From Oscillospiraceae bacterium (GTDB taxonomy: Bacteria > Bacillota > Clostridia > Oscillospirales > CAG-272), in the NCBI GenBank assembly GCA_015064855.1, contig SVRK01000001.1, forward strand, positions 202,196 through 266,195: a stretch of 64,000 nucleotides of DNA, read 5' to 3'. Numbering within the stretch: position 1 is the first letter of the stretch; each line of letters begins with the position of its first letter. This document shows, piece by piece, positions 60,844 to 64,000 of this stretch. Under the pieces are notes generated by a model that was not told the origin of the DNA, made no database searches, and worked only from the letters and a program-made list of their open reading frames with translations. Both the position numbers and the translations under genes were made by a program.

Positions 60844-62118
60844 TTATTTTTGTGTAAGACACACGACGGACTCGACGTGGCTTGTTCTTGGGAACATATT
60901 AAACGGATACAAAGGCGATGCAATTTGATAGTCGAGAAGCAAGGTTTTTAGGTCACGTGCCAATGTTTCGGCGTTGCAAGAAACATAGACTATTCGTTTA
61001 GGCTTTAATCTTAATAAAGTCTCAAGCATTATTGGCATACAGCCCTTGCGTGGAGGGTCAATTATAGCCACGTCTACGGCTTTTTTGAAATTTTTGGCAT
61101 CTGTTGCTTCAAATGATATATTAGTTATACCATTTAATTTAGCATTGAATTTTGCATCCTTCACGGCATCCTCGTTTATTTCAACTCCATAAACTGTTGC
61201 ACCTGTTTTCTTGGCACAAATTATGCCTATTGTACCCGTTCCGCAAAACAAATCGGCACAGATTTTTTCTTTATCTAAATTTGCGAGCTCTATTGCTTTT
61301 TCATAGAGCAAATCGGCACAAACAGGATTTACTTGATAAAACGAGCTCGGAGATATTCTAAATTTCAATCCACACAGCTCATCATTAATATATCCATCGC
61401 CGTAAATTGTCTTAAATTTAACCTTTTCAAGTGCAAAATCTCTATCCTTACAAACGGAATAAAGCACTGTTTTTATGTTATCAAACTGTGATACTAAATT
61501 TGTTGCATATTTTACAATATCGGTTTCTCGGCTGAAAATCGGGCAAACCATTATTTCTTTGTTTACGAAAGTTCTTCTTAAATATATAGCACGTAAAGGA
61601 GCGTTTTTAAAGAACTCCACTGTATATCTTGCAATTTTTTCAAAAACGTCATCATTCAAAATACACTTAGTGTGTTCAACAAGCTTATTTGTTCCACCTG
61701 CCAGATAACCATACTTGCCGTTTTCTACGAAAAACACCACCTTGTTTCTGTATTTTTCAGACACAGGAGTGCTTATTTTTTCAACATTTACATCAATGTC
61801 ATTCTTTTTGAAAATTGACTTAATGTAATTTTCCTTAATTTTGTTTTCTACATCTATATCACAATGCAAAAAGCTACAACCGCCACATTCATTAAATACC
61901 GGACATATTGGTTCTACTCTATTTTTTGATGAAACACCTACATTTGTCTTTTTTGCATATGCAAATTTTTTATGCACATCAGTTATTTTAATTTCGCATT
62001 TCTCACCCGCAAGTGCTTTTTCAACAAAAACAACCATTCCGTCAATATGGCAAATACCATTTGCAAAAATATTGGTGTCTTCTATTTCCACAGTAAATAT
62101 GTCATTAATCTTTACCAT
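60844..62118 (-). CDS. 23S rRNA m5U methyltransferase, TrmA/RlmD family (with TRAM domain)
   Basis: SAM-dependent uracil-C5 RNA methyltransferase of 424 aa. It starts with a TRAM RNA-binding domain (residues about 1-60), then the Fe-S ligands CPVFNECGGCSFLHC, a central domain and the methylase fold: LFCGTGTIGI, IIDPPRKGC, YVSCNAETLARDL with the catalytic Cys, and MFPRTSHVESVV. It is full length for RlmD/RlmCD-like proteins. First gene of the seven-gene string, reading from the overlapping promoter at 62155. Confidence 0.94.
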   Translation of the reverse strand: MVKINDIFTVEIEDTNIFANGICHIDGMVVFVEKALAGEKCEIKITDVHKKFAYAKKTNVGVSSKNRVEPICPVFNECGGCSFLHCDIDVENKIKENYIKSIFKKNDIDVNVEKISTPVSEKYRNKVVFFVENGKYGYLAGGTNKLVEHTKCILNDDVFEKIARYTVEFFKNAPLRAIYLRRTFVNKEIMVCPIFSRETDIVKYATNLVSQFDNIKTVLYSVCKDRDFALEKVKFKTIYGDGYINDELCGLKFRISPSSFYQVNPVCADLLYEKAIELANLDKEKICADLFCGTGTIGIICAKKTGATVYGVEINEDAVKDAKFNAKLNGITNISFEATDAKNFKKAVDVAIIDPPRKGCMPIMLETLLRLKPKRIVYVSCNAETLARDLKTLLLDYQIASPLYPFNMFPRTSHVESVVCLTQK

Positions 62119-62133
62119 ATTTCAGTTCCTCTC

Positions 62134-62162
62134 TTGAAAAGCTTTAACAAATATATTATAAT
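62134..62162 (+). promoter_or_regulatory. Promoter of rlmA, overlapping an opposite promoter
   Basis: TTGAAA at 62134-62139, 17-bp spacer, TATAAT at 62157-62162. Its -10 element overlaps the -10 of the minus-strand promoter. Confidence 0.75.
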
Positions 62163-62183
62163 ATATTTACGAGTGAATTTCAA
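62155..62183 (-). promoter_or_regulatory. Promoter of the RNA methylase string, overlapping an opposite promoter
   Basis: Minus strand TTGAAA (62178-62183), 17-bp spacer, TATAAT (62155-62160). The shared core ATTATAAT serves as -10 in both directions. Confidence 0.75.
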
Positions 62184-62203
62184 CAGATTGTAAGAGGTTT
62201 TAT

Positions 62204-63016
62204 ATGTTTTTATGTCCTATTTGTAAAGAAGAATTATTCGAGAGCGATAATTCTTTAAAATGTCCTAAAAATCACTGCTTTGACTTTGCAAAAAGTGGGT
62301 ATATAAATCTTTTAAATCCAGGCAAGAAAAACAACGCAAGGGCTGGCGACTCAAAGGAAATGATTTCTGCACGCACAAATTTTTTCAAATGCGAAGCATA
62401 TAAACCCATTTCTGACAAGCTCTGCGAAATTATTTCCAAAATTGATAATTATATTATTGTCGACGCCGGTTGTGGAGAGGGTTATTACACTAGAAACCTT
62501 GCAAAAACTCACACAGAGTCCACTGTTTTGGGCTTTGATATGTCAAAATTCGGATGCGAACACGGAGCTAAGGAAGCAAAACGAGAGAATTTAGTCAATC
62601 TGCATTATGCCGTTTCTAATATATTTGAATTACCCGTATCAAACAGCTCAGTTGACGTTATAACCAGTCTTTTCGCCCCTGTTGCATACGAAGAAAATGC
62701 ACGTTTATTAAAAAAAGGGGGGCATATGATTGTTGTTTCCGCCGGAATAGACCATTTAGATGGTTTAAAATCAATTTTATATGATATGCCATACTCTAAT
62801 GAAGAAAAATTTTTATCATATGAAAAATTCAGTTTAATTTCCGTTGAAAATTTAAAGTATGACACCCAAATTATTGGAAATGATACAATCAAATCACTTT
62901 TTACTATGACGCCATACTATCACAGAACTTCTTTGTCTGATAAGGAAAAGCTCGACAGAGTCGATTATTTAAATACTACTGTCGAGGTTAATTTTGCAAT
63001 TTATAAGAAAATTTAA
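62204..63016 (+). CDS. rlmA: 23S rRNA (guanine-N1) methyltransferase, RlmA family
   Basis: SAM-dependent enzyme of 270 aa that methylates a guanine in helix 35 of 23S rRNA (G745 or G748 in relatives). The N-terminal zinc finger uses CPICKEELFE and CPKNHCFDFAKSGYINLL; SAM motif I is VDAGCGEGYYTRNLA. The C-terminal part (GNDTIKSLFTMTPYYHR) is typical. Relatives of the G748 type confer tylosin resistance; which position this one modifies cannot be told. Confidence 0.93.
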   Translation: MFLCPICKEELFESDNSLKCPKNHCFDFAKSGYINLLNPGKKNNARAGDSKEMISARTNFFKCEAYKPISDKLCEIISKIDNYIIVDAGCGEGYYTRNLAKTHTESTVLGFDMSKFGCEHGAKEAKRENLVNLHYAVSNIFELPVSNSSVDVITSLFAPVAYEENARLLKKGGHMIVVSAGIDHLDGLKSILYDMPYSNEEKFLSYEKFSLISVENLKYDTQIIGNDTIKSLFTMTPYYHRTSLSDKEKLDRVDYLNTTVEVNFAIYKKI

Positions 63017-63034
63017 TTTCTTTTTTTCAGTTTA

Positions 63035-63063
63035 TTGACTTTGTTTGATTTTTTTGTTATCAT
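63035..63063 (+). promoter_or_regulatory. Promoter of the multispan membrane protein gene
   Basis: TTGACT at 63035-63040, 17-bp spacer, TATCAT at 63058-63063. Confidence 0.68.
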
Positions 63064-63092
63064 ATATTTATTACTATTTAAGGAGTTTTACA

Positions 63093-63725
63093 ATGCAAAT
63101 AACCAAATTTGACGAAAAGCCTTTGAAATTAGGAAACATACGCATTTCTTGGACCGATTTTATCTTTATTATCATTTTCAACATCTCCATCGTTTTGGTT
63201 TTGATTAACGCCATATTGCACAATACAGGCTTTTGGTGTCAATATCCGATTTTTATTATGCTATATTCTTACGTAATTTTTGTTGCATCTATTGCTGGTA
63301 AGGCAAAAAAATTTCTGGCACGCATTAGAAACGGACTCTTTATAATAAATGCACTATTCTCTGTAACATCTATTGGTTATTTTATAGCTAGTAACAAAAA
63401 TCCTCATGCTCTAATTGCTATCGAATGGATTTTACCAATCATTTTAACGGCAACACTAATCACAATGCTTGTAACACTGTTTTTCGAAAGTGTTTCCCTT
63501 TTAAACATCTTAGTTGCAGCCTCATTTATGCTACCACAAGCTGCAGCACTATTTATAGTAGCTATTATAAATCCAACAATAGCAAATAAGCCACTATATT
63601 CCGATCTCTCATTTGTACTTAGCATTGTTAACTTTGCACTATATGTTCTGGTAATTATTAATGTTTCCTTCTTCTACTTTATAAAAGTTAAGAAAACAAT
63701 TAATGATGTTATGCACGATGAATAA
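63093..63725 (+). CDS. Hypothetical multispan membrane protein
   Basis: I do not recognise this 210-aa protein. The start is the ATG at 63093, with AAGGAG seven bases upstream. About six hydrophobic segments are evident (TDFIFIIIFNISIVLVLINAI split near residue 22; PIFIMLYSYVIFVAS; WILPIILTATLITMLVTL; MLPQAAALFIVAII; FVLSIVNFALYVLVIIN). The short tail KVKKTINDVMHDE is cytoplasmic by charge. No catalytic motif is visible. It is monocistronic. Confidence 0.7.
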   Translation: MQITKFDEKPLKLGNIRISWTDFIFIIIFNISIVLVLINAILHNTGFWCQYPIFIMLYSYVIFVASIAGKAKKFLARIRNGLFIINALFSVTSIGYFIASNKNPHALIAIEWILPIILTATLITMLVTLFFESVSLLNILVAASFMLPQAAALFIVAIINPTIANKPLYSDLSFVLSIVNFALYVLVIINVSFFYFIKVKKTINDVMHDE

Positions 63726-63730
63726 AATTA

Positions 63731-63754
63731 AAAGCACTTCATTCGAAGTGCTTT
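63731..63754. terminator. Bidirectional terminator at the right end
   Basis: AAAGCACTTC (63731-63740), ATTC loop and GAAGTGCTTT (63745-63754), a perfect 10-bp stem between converging genes. Confidence 0.88.
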
Positions 63755-64000
63755 CTTTTTATCTTTTGTGATATTGAATCAAAAAATTTCACTATTTTTC
63801 CTTTTTTTAGCTGAGATTTTACGTATTTTTTGTATTGCCTGTTTTGAGTATCCACCTTAATACCCTCTCGATACATATCCTTGACCTTGGCTAAAATATG
63901 CTCATCTGTAACGCCATACTCAAGTCCGGTTTGATTGTCTCCACTCATTAAATATTTACCATCTTTTAAATACATAACTCGATGAAGAATGTACTTGCCA
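63739..64000 (-). CDS. S24/S26 signal-peptidase-like protein, C-terminal part (truncated by window edge)
   Basis: The minus-strand frame is open to the right edge, so this is the 3' end of a longer gene. The visible residues read GKYILHRVMYLKDGKYLMSGDNQTG, split here as the HRV and GDN blocks, which match the conserved end of S26 signal peptidases (box with HRV and GDN). The catalytic Ser and Lys would lie outside the window. The basic tail (KKYVKSQLKKGKIVKFF) is hydrophilic. An ATG at 63975 exists but starting there would cut the fold, so it is not the likely start. Confidence 0.7.
   Translation of the reverse strand, partial: GKYILHRVMYLKDGKYLMSGDNQTGLEYGVTDEHILAKVKDMYREGIKVDTQNRQYKKYVKSQLKKGKIVKFFDSISQKIKRKHFE

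Overview
The window reads as a chromosomal segment of an AT-rich, strictly anaerobic, fermentative member of the Bacillota (class Clostridia, gut-type). The signs are a tRNA-Ile T-box ahead of ileS, a single-chain glycyl-tRNA synthetase, the rplU-prp-rpmA operon with a cleavable L27 extension, a trimeric [FeFe]-hydrogenase, AdhE and D-lactate dehydrogenase, a minimal SufBC-type Fe-S system, a CpsB/CpsD-type tyrosine phosphorylation pair, and consensus sigma-A promoters. Genes are densely packed and TTG/GTG starts occur. I see no prophage, transposase, CRISPR array or plasmid gene. Apart from one 400-bp palindromic element the region looks like core genome.

Layout. 1-6.2 kb: translation genes (glyQS 3' end, T-box, ileS, prfB, a SpoU-type RNA methylase). 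6.2-8.8 kb: a small Cys-containing hypothetical protein, ppa, tRNA-Leu(CAG), and a secreted HtrA-like protease lipoprotein with a collagen-like stalk. 8.8-14.1 kb (minus): a sugar-use operon (PTS EIICB, EEP-family hydrolase, MalQ), a hypothetical membrane protein and an XRE regulator. 14.2-24.9 kb (minus): a purine operon, purE-purF-purM-purN-purO-AICAR formyltransferase-purD-purL, under a ZTP riboswitch with an intrinsic terminator. IMP synthesis ends with two separate proteins instead of fused PurH, and PurF lacks the usual N-terminal catalytic cysteine. 25.0-26.4 kb: D-lactate dehydrogenase, then a multi-hairpin element bounded by an 18-bp perfect inverted repeat. 26.4-35.3 kb (minus): one long gene string, smsC-smsB-adhE-kinase-metF-MetH activation domain-metH, linking Fe-S assembly, ethanol formation and methionine/one-carbon metabolism.

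35.5-43 kb: rpmA-prp-rplU with an L21-type leader, a membrane zinc peptidase, a GH2 beta-galactosidase, an SDR, two DUF2500-like membrane proteins and a DUF4349 lipoprotein. 43.2-48.2 kb (minus): mrp-hydC-hydB-hydA, an NADH-linked, probably bifurcating hydrogenase headed by an Fe-S carrier ATPase. 48.3-54 kb: a B12-binding radical SAM protein and a four-gene exopolysaccharide control cluster without glycosyltransferases. 54-56 kb: a large beta-helical surface lipoprotein with a Thr/Glu/Asp-rich stalk. 56.2-62.1 kb (minus): a seven-gene string with two tandem RNA m5U methyltransferase paralogues, an ICMT-like methylase, a GNAT, Nif3, an MBL hydrolase and a metallophosphoesterase. 62.2-64 kb: RlmA, a membrane protein, and the 3' end of a signal-peptidase-like gene cut by the window edge.

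The genes outline an anaerobe that disposes of reductant as H2, ethanol and D-lactate. Promoters and terminators were read by eye. Functions are assigned from recognised motifs without database search.
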